Assembly: GCA_013414795.1 (NCBI GenBank)
Contig: CP058732.1
Span: 1,339,950 to 1,403,949, forward strand
Reading direction: 5' to 3'
From: Candidatus Kapaibacterium sp.
Lineage (GTDB): Bacteria > Bacteroidota > Ignavibacteria > Kapaibacteriales > UBA2268
DNA: 64,000 bases
Shown here: positions 8,224-16,142 of the stretch, piece after piece
Numbering within the stretch: position 1 is the stretch's first letter
Layout: the number at the start of each line of letters is the position of its first letter
Notes under the pieces: generated by a model
The model's database searches: none
What the model saw: only the letters and a program-made list of their open reading frames with translations
What the model was told of the DNA's origin: nothing
Translations under genes and position numbers: made by a program

Positions 8224-9561
8224 ATGAATTTCATAGAAAGAGTTAACAAGATATTTGATGATAGATTTCTAAATAATGGTAGTTCATATTTGCTTGACTT
8301 AAGAAAAAGAAATTTAGATAAATTTAACAAAATTGGTCTTCCCACATTAAAGCACGAAGAATGGAAATACACAAATTTGGCATTTCTAAATGATTTGGAT
8401 TTTAATTTACTTCCATTTATTTCTTCTACCGAGGCAGTAAATGCATTAAAAAATATCAATTTCTTGAATGAAACTGAATGCATAGTTATTCCAATTTTGA
8501 ATGGGGTTGTCGAGAAACATTTGGGTAATTTTGAGGATTTAATTACAATTGCCAAATTTCAGGAAAAAATTGATGAAGATGGTTCAAACCGACTCAATCT
8601 ATTTAATCATTTTTTTGAAGCCTCAAATCCATTTAGTTACTTAAATCTTGCACTTTTTAATGATGGTGTGTATTTGAGCGTAAAACCAAATGTGGAGTTA
8701 GAATTTCCAATTGTTTTGTTTTATTATTACGAGTCTGAATACACTGGACTTTCAAACACTTTAAATTTAATCGAAATTCCAGAAAATGTTAAAGCAGATA
8801 TTATTATTCTATTCGTAAATAACTCCCAAGAAAAAGTTATAGCGAACGAAATGACGAATTTGCATATAAGCAAACACGCCAATGTTGAGTTGAATTTTGT
8901 TCAAATCGATTTGAAAAATATGTTTTTGATTAATAACCTAAATGTTATCTCCGAAAGCGAATCGAACTTTAAAACAAATGTTTTTTCCTTTAATACCAAC
9001 TTTGTTCGAAACAACATAAATTACGACTTTAATGGGGAACATTCAACTACATTTTTAAACGGTATTTATTTCGTCGACGATGGTAATTTTGTGGATAACC
9101 ACACACTTGTTATGCATAGCAAACCGCATTGTATGAGCGACGAAAATTTCAAAGGTATTCTGGATGGAAATGGTAGAGCAGTGTTCAACGGGAAGATTTA
9201 TGTTGCACGAAATGCCCAGAAAACAAATGCATATCAATCGAACAAAAATCTTTTGCTTTCGAATTCAGCCCGAATAAATACAAAGCCCCAATTGGAAATT
9301 TACGCAGATGATGTAAAATGTACCCACGGTGCTACTGCTGGATTTCTTGACCAAGATATGTTGTTCTATATTATTTCACGGGGTATTAGTAAAGAAAAAG
9401 CAAAATCTTTGCTTCTCAATTCTTTTGTGTCGGAGAATCTAGAAAAGGTTGGATCGAATGAACTTCGGAACTATTTAAAAGAATTGGTTGCACGTAAGTT
9501 GCATCTTGAAGATATCTTCTTCTGTTCTTCAATCGAAGAGTTAACAAAAGTATCTTTATAA
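8224..9561 (+). CDS. sufD: Fe-S cluster assembly protein SufD
   Basis: Paralogue of SufB that completes the SufBC2D scaffold and is needed for iron acquisition by the complex. The C-terminal beta-helix is recognisable: GRAVFNGKIYVARNAQKTNAY, followed by KCTHGATAGFLDQDMLFYIISRGI, whose His368 matches the functionally important His360 of E. coli SufD. The N-terminal third, with GLPTLKHEEWKYTNL, is also typical. With ATG 8224 the protein is 445 residues. It is co-transcribed with sufC, and sufS starts at the very next base after the stop. Confidence 0.95.
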   Translation: MNFIERVNKIFDDRFLNNGSSYLLDLRKRNLDKFNKIGLPTLKHEEWKYTNLAFLNDLDFNLLPFISSTEAVNALKNINFLNETECIVIPILNGVVEKHLGNFEDLITIAKFQEKIDEDGSNRLNLFNHFFEASNPFSYLNLALFNDGVYLSVKPNVELEFPIVLFYYYESEYTGLSNTLNLIEIPENVKADIIILFVNNSQEKVIANEMTNLHISKHANVELNFVQIDLKNMFLINNLNVISESESNFKTNVFSFNTNFVRNNINYDFNGEHSTTFLNGIYFVDDGNFVDNHTLVMHSKPHCMSDENFKGILDGNGRAVFNGKIYVARNAQKTNAYQSNKNLLLSNSARINTKPQLEIYADDVKCTHGATAGFLDQDMLFYIISRGISKEKAKSLLLNSFVSENLEKVGSNELRNYLKELVARKLHLEDIFFCSSIEELTKVSL

Positions 9562-10827
9562 ATGGAAAAAGATTTAAAAGATTTAAAGTTTGCTGTAGAA
9601 AAGAAAAAAGAATTTGATGTGTACTTGATACGACAAGATTTCCCGATTTTGCAAAGAACCATTCGTGAAAAACCTTTGATTTACTTTGATAATGCTGCGA
9701 CAACACAAAAACCAAAACAAGTAATCGACGCAATTGTGCATTATTATTCACAATTGAATAGCAATATCCATCGAGGAGTTCATTACTTAAGTCAAGCAGC
9801 AACGACTGAATATGAGTGTGCTCGAAGAATAATCAAATCTTTTATCAATGCCCGTTTCGAAGAGGAAATTGTTTATACTCGTGGTGCCACAGAAGCGATA
9901 AACCTTGTTGCTTCTTCCTATGGGGAAACCTTTTTGAAAGAAGGCGATGAGATTCTCATTACATATATGGAACATCATTCAAACATTGTCCCCTGGCAAA
10001 TTGTTTCACAAAAAACTGGGGCAAAGTTAAAGGTTGTTCCAATCGATGATAATGGAGAATTGATTCTCGAAGAATTCGATAGACTCCTTAACGAACGAAC
10101 CAAAATTGTTTCTGTCGTTCATATTTCAAATTCACTTGGCACAATTAATCCCGTTGAGTATATCATTAAAAAAGCACACCAATTTGGTGCTGTCGTTCTT
10201 GTGGATGGCTCGCAATCTATCCAGCATATTCCAATTGATGTGCAAAAGTTGGATTGCGACTTTTTTGTCTTTTCGGGACACAAAATCTATGGTCCTACTG
10301 GAATTGGTGTACTATATGCCAAAAAGGGGTTGCTCGAAGCAATGCCACCATACCAAGGTGGTGGCGATATGATACTTTCCGTGACTTTTGAAAAGACTAT
10401 ATACAATGTGGTGCCACACAAATTTGAGGCTGGAACTCCAAACATCGAAGGAGCAATTGGTTTGGCTTCTGCAATTCGATATGTCCAGAACATTGGATTG
10501 GATGTGATTTTCTCATATGAAACAAAACTTTTGAACTATGCGACCGCAAGAATTTCTGAAATTCCCGAAGTAAAAATAATTGGAACAGCAAAAAACAAAG
10601 CCAGTTTGATTTCATTTGTTATAGATAATGTACATCCACACGACATAGGTACTTTGCTCGATAGAGACGGAATTGCAATTCGAACTGGACACCATTGTAC
10701 TGAACCAGTGATGAGAAGATATGGGGTCCCAGCAACTTCTCGTGCTTCTTTTGCATTCTACAATACAACCGAAGAGGTCGACGTTTTTGTTAATTCTTTG
10801 AAAAAGATTATTAGCAAGTTTAAATAA
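9562..10827 (+). CDS. sufS: Cysteine desulfurase SufS (type II)
   Basis: PLP enzyme that removes sulfur from cysteine and passes it to the U-type transfer protein. Lys241 in FSGHKIYGPTGIGVLY is the PLP lysine and Cys379 in RTGHHCTEPVMRRYG is the persulfide cysteine; the short loop around this Cys is typical of group II desulfurases. YFDNAATTQKP (around 41) opens the fold. A slightly longer N-terminus than usual (about 15 charged residues) may be real or reflect the start choice. It follows sufD with no intergenic base. Confidence 0.97.
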   Translation: MEKDLKDLKFAVEKKKEFDVYLIRQDFPILQRTIREKPLIYFDNAATTQKPKQVIDAIVHYYSQLNSNIHRGVHYLSQAATTEYECARRIIKSFINARFEEEIVYTRGATEAINLVASSYGETFLKEGDEILITYMEHHSNIVPWQIVSQKTGAKLKVVPIDDNGELILEEFDRLLNERTKIVSVVHISNSLGTINPVEYIIKKAHQFGAVVLVDGSQSIQHIPIDVQKLDCDFFVFSGHKIYGPTGIGVLYAKKGLLEAMPPYQGGGDMILSVTFEKTIYNVVPHKFEAGTPNIEGAIGLASAIRYVQNIGLDVIFSYETKLLNYATARISEIPEVKIIGTAKNKASLISFVIDNVHPHDIGTLLDRDGIAIRTGHHCTEPVMRRYGVPATSRASFAFYNTTEEVDVFVNSLKKIISKFK

Positions 10828-10832
10828 AGGAG
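10826..10832 (+). promoter_or_regulatory. Shine-Dalgarno supporting the TTG start of sufU
   Basis: AAAGGAG overlaps the end of the sufS stop and lies 5 bases before TTG 10838. No ATG is available nearby in frame, so the site supports a non-ATG start. Confidence 0.75.
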
Positions 10833-10837
10833 TAAAT

Positions 10838-11290
10838 TTGGACGAATTTGACTTATTATATCAGGAAGTAATACTTGACCACAATAAGAATCCGAGAAAT
10901 TTTGGCGTACTCGACCCAGCAACACACAAGGCAATTGGCCACAATCCATTGTGTGGAGACCACATCGAAATTTATCTTAATGTAGAAGATAATGTTATTA
11001 AAGATGTGCGGTTTAAAGGGGTTGGTTGTGCAATTTCGAAAGCCTCTGCTTCGATAATGACAACTGTTTTAAAAGGAAAAACATTGGACGAAGTCAAAGA
11101 ATTGTTTGAGAATTATCATAAAGTTTTAACATCGAAACCCGACGAACCCGTCGATACTGAAAAGTTAGGCAAACTTGCTGTTTTTGCTGGTGTTCGGGAA
11201 TTTCCCGTTCGAGTGAAGTGTGCAACACTTGCTTGGCATACACTTATGGAGGCTCTTGAAAAAAAGGATTCAGTTTTAAAGGTGGACTGA
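10838..11290 (+). CDS. sufU: Sulfur transfer/scaffold protein SufU
   Basis: Zinc-dependent sulfurtransferase that accepts persulfide sulfur from SufS and feeds SufBCD. The conserved residues are Cys39 and Asp41 in NPLCGD, Cys64 in GVGCAISKASAS and Cys128 in RVKCATLAW. The insert between the second and third Cys (about residues 83-112) separates SufU from IscU. The TTG start is supported by an AAAGGAG site. Only one base separates the TGA stop from the next ATG. Confidence 0.95.
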   Translation: MDEFDLLYQEVILDHNKNPRNFGVLDPATHKAIGHNPLCGDHIEIYLNVEDNVIKDVRFKGVGCAISKASASIMTTVLKGKTLDEVKELFENYHKVLTSKPDEPVDTEKLGKLAVFAGVREFPVRVKCATLAWHTLMEALEKKDSVLKVD

Positions 11291-11291
11291 T

Positions 11292-11645
11292 ATGGAACAA
11301 AATGAATTCAATCCGATTCAAAGCACTGTGCCAGAGGAGAAGAAAGAATTACTTGATAAAGTAATAAAAGCAATTAAAACCGTCTACGACCCAGAAATTC
11401 CCGTGGATATTTGGGAATTAGGTTTGATTTATGACATTCAAATTACCCAGGAAAATGAAGTAGTTGTGTTGATGACATTGACTGCACCAAATTGCCCCGA
11501 GGCTGGCGGTTTACCAATTGAAGTTGAAGAAGCAATCAAAAGCATTCCAGATGTAAAGGATGCTAAAGTACTTGTAACTTTCGACCCACCTTGGGACAGA
11601 AGTCGAATGAGCGATATTGCTCGATTTGAACTTGGTTTATTTTAA
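11292..11645 (+). CDS. sufT: SufT-type MIP18/DUF59 Fe-S maturation factor
   Basis: A 117-residue DUF59 protein. YDPEIPVDIWELGLIYDI (about 32-49) and LTAPNCPEAG with Cys68 are hallmarks of SufT/PaaD/MIP18 proteins, which help deliver Fe-S clusters to client proteins. The C-terminal VTFDPPWDRSRMSDIAR is also family-typical. Being in the SUF operon makes the SufT reading more likely than the phenylacetate-pathway PaaD reading. It lies one base after sufU. Confidence 0.9.
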   Translation: MEQNEFNPIQSTVPEEKKELLDKVIKAIKTVYDPEIPVDIWELGLIYDIQITQENEVVVLMTLTAPNCPEAGGLPIEVEEAIKSIPDVKDAKVLVTFDPPWDRSRMSDIARFELGLF

Positions 11646-11672
11646 TATTAATTCAAATTTTGGCTATTACCT

Positions 11673-11951
11673 ATGAGCAGATTGGTCAAGGTAAAATTAT
11701 ATGGTGAGAATTATACAATCGAAGTTGAATCTGATGAATCAATACTTCAAGCCGCTTTTCGTGCTGGATTGGACCCACCATTTAGTTGCCAAGTAGGAGT
11801 TTGTGGTAGTTGTATGGCAAAGCTTGAAAGTGGTCAAGTGGTTATGGATGAAAGAGATGCATTGACTGACGAAGAAATCGACAACGGTTTCATTCTAACT
11901 TGTCAATCCCATCCAATAACGGATGATTGTTATGTTAATTATGATTTTTAA
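11673..11951 (+). CDS. Plant-type 2Fe-2S ferredoxin
   Basis: A 92-residue electron carrier. Cys39, Cys44, Cys47 and Cys77 form the CX4CX2CX29C pattern of plant-type ferredoxins, with the loop SCQVGVCGSC. It lies inside the SUF operon between sufT and the A-type carrier, so it may supply electrons for cluster assembly or reductive sulfur release. That role is inferred from position; it could also be a client or serve a reductase elsewhere. Confidence 0.93.
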   Translation: MSRLVKVKLYGENYTIEVESDESILQAAFRAGLDPPFSCQVGVCGSCMAKLESGQVVMDERDALTDEEIDNGFILTCQSHPITDDCYVNYDF

Positions 11952-11963
11952 TTTTGTAATTTT

Positions 11964-11970
11964 AAGGAGG
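11964..11970 (+). promoter_or_regulatory. Strong Shine-Dalgarno before the SufA-type gene
   Basis: AAGGAGG with 4 bases to the ATG at 11975. It is a full consensus match to the bacterial anti-Shine-Dalgarno, which supports the start. Confidence 0.75.
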
Positions 11971-11974
11971 ACTT

Positions 11975-12370
11975 ATGGAAAATACAAATCAAGAAATTGA
12001 AATAACTGTTGAAAGAATTCCAACTGGAATAGAGGGCGCCACAGAAGCCGATGATATATTTATTTCGACTCGTGCGCTCGAAATGATAAGTGAAATCCGC
12101 CGACAAAACAGTGTTCCAGAGGAATATTTCTTGCGTATGGGAGTCCAGGGTGGTGGTTGCTCTGGTTTCAACTATGCCCTTGGATTTGACAATGAATACG
12201 ATGCATTAAATGACAGAGAATTTTTTGTTGGAGATTTACGATTGGTAATCGACAGAACAAGCCTTTTCTACTTGATGGGGGTTACACTTGATTTTGTCGA
12301 TGGACCACAAGGAAGAGGGTTTGTATTTTCGAACCCACATAATCTTCCAACTTGCGGATGCCAAGGTTAG
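11975..12370 (+). CDS. sufA: A-type Fe-S carrier (SufA/IscA/ErpA family)
   Basis: Carrier that receives clusters from the scaffold and passes them to apoproteins. Three invariant cysteines are present: Cys62 in QGGGCSGFNY and Cys127/Cys129 in the C-terminal PTCGCQG. About 25 acidic residues precede the HesB domain, which is longer than in most A-type proteins. Which subfamily (SufA, IscA or ErpA) cannot be fixed by eye; the operon context favours SufA. Confidence 0.93.
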   Translation: MENTNQEIEITVERIPTGIEGATEADDIFISTRALEMISEIRRQNSVPEEYFLRMGVQGGGCSGFNYALGFDNEYDALNDREFFVGDLRLVIDRTSLFYLMGVTLDFVDGPQGRGFVFSNPHNLPTCGCQG

Positions 12371-12400
12371 AGTATTTGTTTCATAAATCTTGGTGGTGCT

Positions 12401-12976
12401 ATGGCTTTCCAACTACCAGAACTACCTTTTCCAAAGGATGCTCTTAAGCCTTTTATGTCCGAAGAGACAATTGAATACCATTATGGTAAACATCATCAAG
12501 CGTACGTTAACAATTTGAACAATTTGATTGCTGGGACCGAATTTGAGAGTATGCCTTTGGAGGAGATAATTCTCAAATCTTCTGGTGGTGTTTTCAACAA
12601 CGCTGCACAAACCTGGAATCATACTTTCTTTTGGAATTGCCTTTCCCCAAATGGTGGCGGTAAACCAACTGGAAAATTGCTCGAAGAAATTGAAAGAATT
12701 TTTGGTTCTTTCGAAGAATTTAAAAAACAATTTTCGAATGCAGCAGTAACTCTTTTTGGTTCAGGTTGGGCTTGGCTGGTAAAAAATCCAAATGGAAATT
12801 TAGAAATTGTACAAACAAGCAATGCTGGAAACCCAATGACCGACGGGAAAACTCCATTGATGACAATTGATGTTTGGGAACACGCATATTACATCGACTA
12901 TCGAAATGCCCGACCCAAATTTGTCGATGCTTTTTGGGAAATTGTTAACTGGGATTTTGTCCAAAAGAATTTGTGA
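12401..12976 (+). CDS. sodB: Fe-type superoxide dismutase
   Basis: Cytosolic enzyme that dismutates superoxide. Metal ligands are His27 ([11 protein letters not shown]), His75 ([11 protein letters not shown]), Asp158 and His162 ([11 protein letters not shown]). Gln71 in the AAQ motif is the iron-type signature, and the sequence closely resembles the enterobacterial FeSOD as I remember it. It has no signal peptide. It begins 30 bases after the SufA-type gene on the same strand with no obvious terminator between, so it is probably part of, or read through from, the SUF operon. Confidence 0.97.
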   Translation: MAFQLPELPFPKDALKPFMSEETIEYHYGKHHQAYVNNLNNLIAGTEFESMPLEEIILKSSGGVFNNAAQTWNHTFFWNCLSPNGGGKPTGKLLEEIERIFGSFEEFKKQFSNAAVTLFGSGWAWLVKNPNGNLEIVQTSNAGNPMTDGKTPLMTIDVWEHAYYIDYRNARPKFVDAFWEIVNWDFVQKNL

Positions 12977-12985
12977 TTGTAGTTT

Positions 12986-13867
12986 TTGCTTTTTAGCAAT
13001 TTCCAACAGAAGAATATCATATCCGTTAGCAGAAGGACAGACATTCCTGCTTTTTACTCAAATTGGTTTTTAAATGTTTTAAAGCAGGAATATGTTTTAG
13101 TCGAAAATCCATTTAATCACAAAATTAACAGAGTTTCTTTGTCCCCAGAAGATGTTCTGGGGATTGTTTTTTGGAGCAGATATCCAATTGGTTTAGTAAA
13201 TATTTTGGATTTCATTGATAGCAAATATGGTCACAACCATTACATCAATTTTACAATTAATGATTATCCATTTGAATTGGAACCGAACAAGCCAAAGTTG
13301 GTGAAAGTACTTAGATTAGTTGATTTACTGTTTGATAGGTATGGAGACAACTATATTCATTGGCGTTTCGACCCAATTGTTATTTCAGATTTAACTTCGA
13401 AAGAATATATTATCGATAAGTTTGGTGCTCTTTGTGCAACTCTAACTGGCAGAACGAAAGTTTGTATTACAAGTTTTGTGGATTTGTATTCCAAAGTCGA
13501 AAAAAGAATAAAGAAAGAAGGTGAATTCTCTCTTCAAATGTTTTCGTTTGATGAACAAATGGAATTAATCAATCAACTTCGTAGCATTGCAAATGAATTC
13601 AACATCGAATTGCGACTTTGTTGCGAAAGCGAACTTTCGAAAGCCTTAAAGATTAAAACTGCAACTTGTGTAAATCCAAACAATTTTAAAAACTATACAA
13701 TGGACACCATTAAACTTGCCCCAACAAGAAAAGGCTGTACTTGTTACAAAAGCATCGATATAGGTTTTTACAATTCTTGCTTGTTTCGATGTGTTTACTG
13801 TTACAGCAATGCAAGTTTCGACACATCTTTGAAAAACTACTTAAAGAAGATTAAGTCTGGGATTTGA
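12986..13867 (+). CDS. DUF1848 family protein with C-terminal CX3CX2C motif
   Basis: Function unknown. The N-terminus NIISVSRRTDIPAFYSNWF and the C-terminal cysteine block mark the DUF1848 family. Cys251 and Cys253 precede a second group, Cys265-X3-Cys269-X2-Cys272 (CLFRCVYC), which has radical-SAM spacing but sits at the C-terminus rather than the N-terminus. The middle has HWRFDPIV, reminiscent of a TIM-barrel strand in SPL-like radical SAM proteins. A 4Fe-4S cluster is therefore plausible (inference). TTG 12986 is the only common start between an in-frame TAG at 12980 and the conserved domain. It starts 9 bases after sodB. Confidence 0.8.
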   Translation: MLFSNFQQKNIISVSRRTDIPAFYSNWFLNVLKQEYVLVENPFNHKINRVSLSPEDVLGIVFWSRYPIGLVNILDFIDSKYGHNHYINFTINDYPFELEPNKPKLVKVLRLVDLLFDRYGDNYIHWRFDPIVISDLTSKEYIIDKFGALCATLTGRTKVCITSFVDLYSKVEKRIKKEGEFSLQMFSFDEQMELINQLRSIANEFNIELRLCCESELSKALKIKTATCVNPNNFKNYTMDTIKLAPTRKGCTCYKSIDIGFYNSCLFRCVYCYSNASFDTSLKNYLKKIKSGI

Positions 13868-13869
13868 TT

Positions 13870-15294
13870 TTATTCCATTCTGATTAATCTTGCAGCAAAA
13901 GCCCCATCGATGTAGTGTTTGAATGGGAGCGTCTTTAAAAAACCCTGCTCGCATAGTTTTTCTTGTATGTATTTCTCGGCTGGGTCTAATCTGAAATTTG
14001 GAAATTCATTTAGAAACCATTTGATATTTTGTTCATTTTCTTCGGGTTCAGTAGTGCAAGTAGAATAAACAATTACACCTCCGACTTTTACATTTTGGAC
14101 AGCGTTTGCGAGAATTTTTTTCTGAATTTCCGCAAGTTTGTAGATATCTTCCCGTTCACGTTTCCACTTAATATCTGGATTTTTTGCAATCGTTCCAAGT
14201 CCTGAACAAGGAACATCGAGAAAGACAATATCAGCAGGTTCATCGAACTTAATGTTCATTGCGTCACCACTTTGAATTTCTATATTTGAAAGTCCCAAGC
14301 GTTGAGCACCTTCCTCGATGAAACGAAGTTTCGAAGGGTATTTATCCACTGCAATGATTTTTCCAGTGTTTTGCATTAATTCGCTTAGTACGAAACTTTT
14401 GCCACCAGGTGCGGCACACAAATCGTAGACCAATTGACCTGGCTTGGGATTTGCAAGCAATACGGCAAGGGTAGCGCTTGTGTCTTGTATAGTAACGTAC
14501 CCTTGGGTGAATAAATCGCTTGCGGTTACATTAAATCGGGGATTTCGCAAAACAAGTGAATTGGAATAATATGGCGAAACAAAAAAAGGAACATTCAACT
14601 TTTTCAATTCATTCTCAACATATTCGGTAGTCGTTTTATATGTGTTTACTCGGAGCGTGATATAAGGTTTTCTATTACTTGTGAAAAGCATTTTCTCGGC
14701 ATTGGTTTCGCCAAAATATTCCAACCATCTCTTTACTATCCAGCGTGGATATGAATACATAACCGCAAGGTGATAAACAAGGTCCTCCTCTCGCTCGGGA
14801 TACCTGATGTTATCGATGTTTCTAGCAATATTACGAAGAACTGCGTTAACTATACCAGCAGTTTTTTCCCCTTGTATTCTTTTAACATATTCAACTGATT
14901 CGTTAACCGCTGCATATAAGGGGACTCTGTCGAGGAACATTATTTGATATAACGCTATTCGCATAGCATTTTTTACAACGTTTAAACATTTTAGATAGTC
15001 ACCAAAGTAGAAGCCGACGAGTACATAGTCCAATTTTGCTTTCCAACGTATCACACCATAGACAAGTTCTGTCAACAGTGCTTTGTCCATTTCGTTGAAA
15101 TTACCTTCCTTGATTGCTTTATCTATAAGTTTTTCGACATAGGAGTCACTCCGTTCAAAACGGTTTAGTATTTTGATTGCGGTCGGTCGGACTCCTTGCA
15201 TAAAATCTGAACCGATTTTGTTGTTTTCTGAATTATTATTACTTTTGTCATTTGACTCTGTAACTTTTTCTTCCAAATTATTGTTGTTGTCCAT
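13870..15294 (-). CDS. rsmB: 16S rRNA (cytosine-5) methyltransferase RsmB
   Basis: SAM-dependent methyltransferase, expected to act on C967 of 16S rRNA. After about 30 Asn/Ser-rich residues comes a NusB-like RNA-binding region (about 32-165), then the Rossmann domain with DLCAAPGGKS, DVPCSGLGTIAKNPDIKW (Pro-Cys motif IV) and YSTCTTEPEENE (motif VI Cys). That set is typical of RsmB/NSUN enzymes. I prefer ATG 15294 over the TTG at 15333, because the longer form would overlap the divergent gene starting at 15312. It ends 2 bases from the convergent DUF1848 gene. Confidence 0.95.
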   Translation of the reverse strand: MDNNNNLEEKVTESNDKSNNNSENNKIGSDFMQGVRPTAIKILNRFERSDSYVEKLIDKAIKEGNFNEMDKALLTELVYGVIRWKAKLDYVLVGFYFGDYLKCLNVVKNAMRIALYQIMFLDRVPLYAAVNESVEYVKRIQGEKTAGIVNAVLRNIARNIDNIRYPEREEDLVYHLAVMYSYPRWIVKRWLEYFGETNAEKMLFTSNRKPYITLRVNTYKTTTEYVENELKKLNVPFFVSPYYSNSLVLRNPRFNVTASDLFTQGYVTIQDTSATLAVLLANPKPGQLVYDLCAAPGGKSFVLSELMQNTGKIIAVDKYPSKLRFIEEGAQRLGLSNIEIQSGDAMNIKFDEPADIVFLDVPCSGLGTIAKNPDIKWKREREDIYKLAEIQKKILANAVQNVKVGGVIVYSTCTTEPEENEQNIKWFLNEFPNFRLDPAEKYIQEKLCEQGFLKTLPFKHYIDGAFAARLIRME

Positions 15295-15311
15295 TGTAAT
15301 ATTAGATAAAA

Positions 15312-16142
15312 ATGAAGATGTATAAAATTTCAAATTTAATCATTTTTTTGGGTTTGGTAATTCCATTTTTTAATCTTCTTTCTCAAATCGAAGAACAACC
15401 CTCACCGCTTGGACCTGGAAAAGGAAGGAAACAATCTGAAATCGGTTTGAGTATTGGTGTCGGACCCAATTGGCAATCTGGGGAGTTCTTTGCAACTTGC
15501 GATTGTCCTTCTTTCAAAGATGGTTCGGGATTTGTCTTTTCCCCAAATTTGTTCTACCAGCGTGATATTACTGATGTGTTTCAATGGGGTGCTATGTTGG
15601 GACTCACTTTTCAAAACACAACTTCATCGTACAAAGAAAGGGAGTTGTTAACATTTGAGAGCCAGACTGGTGAAAAATTTACAAATGTTCCCGTTCTTTT
15701 TCGTGAGCAAATGGATTTGAAATTCAATCAATTGAATTTTATGCCTTACATAACATTTTCCCCATTCGAGTTTGCCTTTCTTCGTCTTGGAGTTCAAACT
15801 GGTCTCCCATTAGTTGCAAGTTCAAAGCATACCAAGGAATTGCTTGAAAATAGGATACGACTGGATAATGGTGAAACTATTGCTTTAACTATTGGCAACG
15901 GTAATCAAGTTGTTTTGGAGGATGGAAAAATCGATAATGTCAGTTCATTGACATTTTCACTTGTTCCCGCATTAGGATTTAATTTTTCGATTTCTGGCAA
16001 TGTTTTTCTTGGGATTACCTATTCGTTTTACATACCATTGAACAACTATTCTGAAAGAGGTAAAGATTTTAAATTGAACTACTGGTTGATTTCGCTCGAT
16101 TTAAAATATGCTCTTGTTTTAAGGAAATGGATTAATTATTAA
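15312..16142 (+). CDS. Secreted outer-membrane beta-barrel-like protein
   Basis: Function unknown. It has a signal peptide (about residues 1-24, ending near NLLSQ) and then alternating hydrophobic/aromatic strands typical of porin-like or OmpW/OMP_b-brl proteins, for example GLSIGVGPNW, FQWGAMLGLTFQ, FAFLRLGVQTGLPL and LVPALGFNFSISGNVFLGITYSFYIPL. A short Pro/Gly/Lys segment follows the signal. It starts only 17 bases from the divergent rsmB start, so the two promoters must overlap the coding ends. Its TAA is overlapped by the stop of the convergent gene. Confidence 0.7.
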   Translation: MKMYKISNLIIFLGLVIPFFNLLSQIEEQPSPLGPGKGRKQSEIGLSIGVGPNWQSGEFFATCDCPSFKDGSGFVFSPNLFYQRDITDVFQWGAMLGLTFQNTTSSYKERELLTFESQTGEKFTNVPVLFREQMDLKFNQLNFMPYITFSPFEFAFLRLGVQTGLPLVASSKHTKELLENRIRLDNGETIALTIGNGNQVVLEDGKIDNVSSLTFSLVPALGFNFSISGNVFLGITYSFYIPLNNYSERGKDFKLNYWLISLDLKYALVLRKWINY

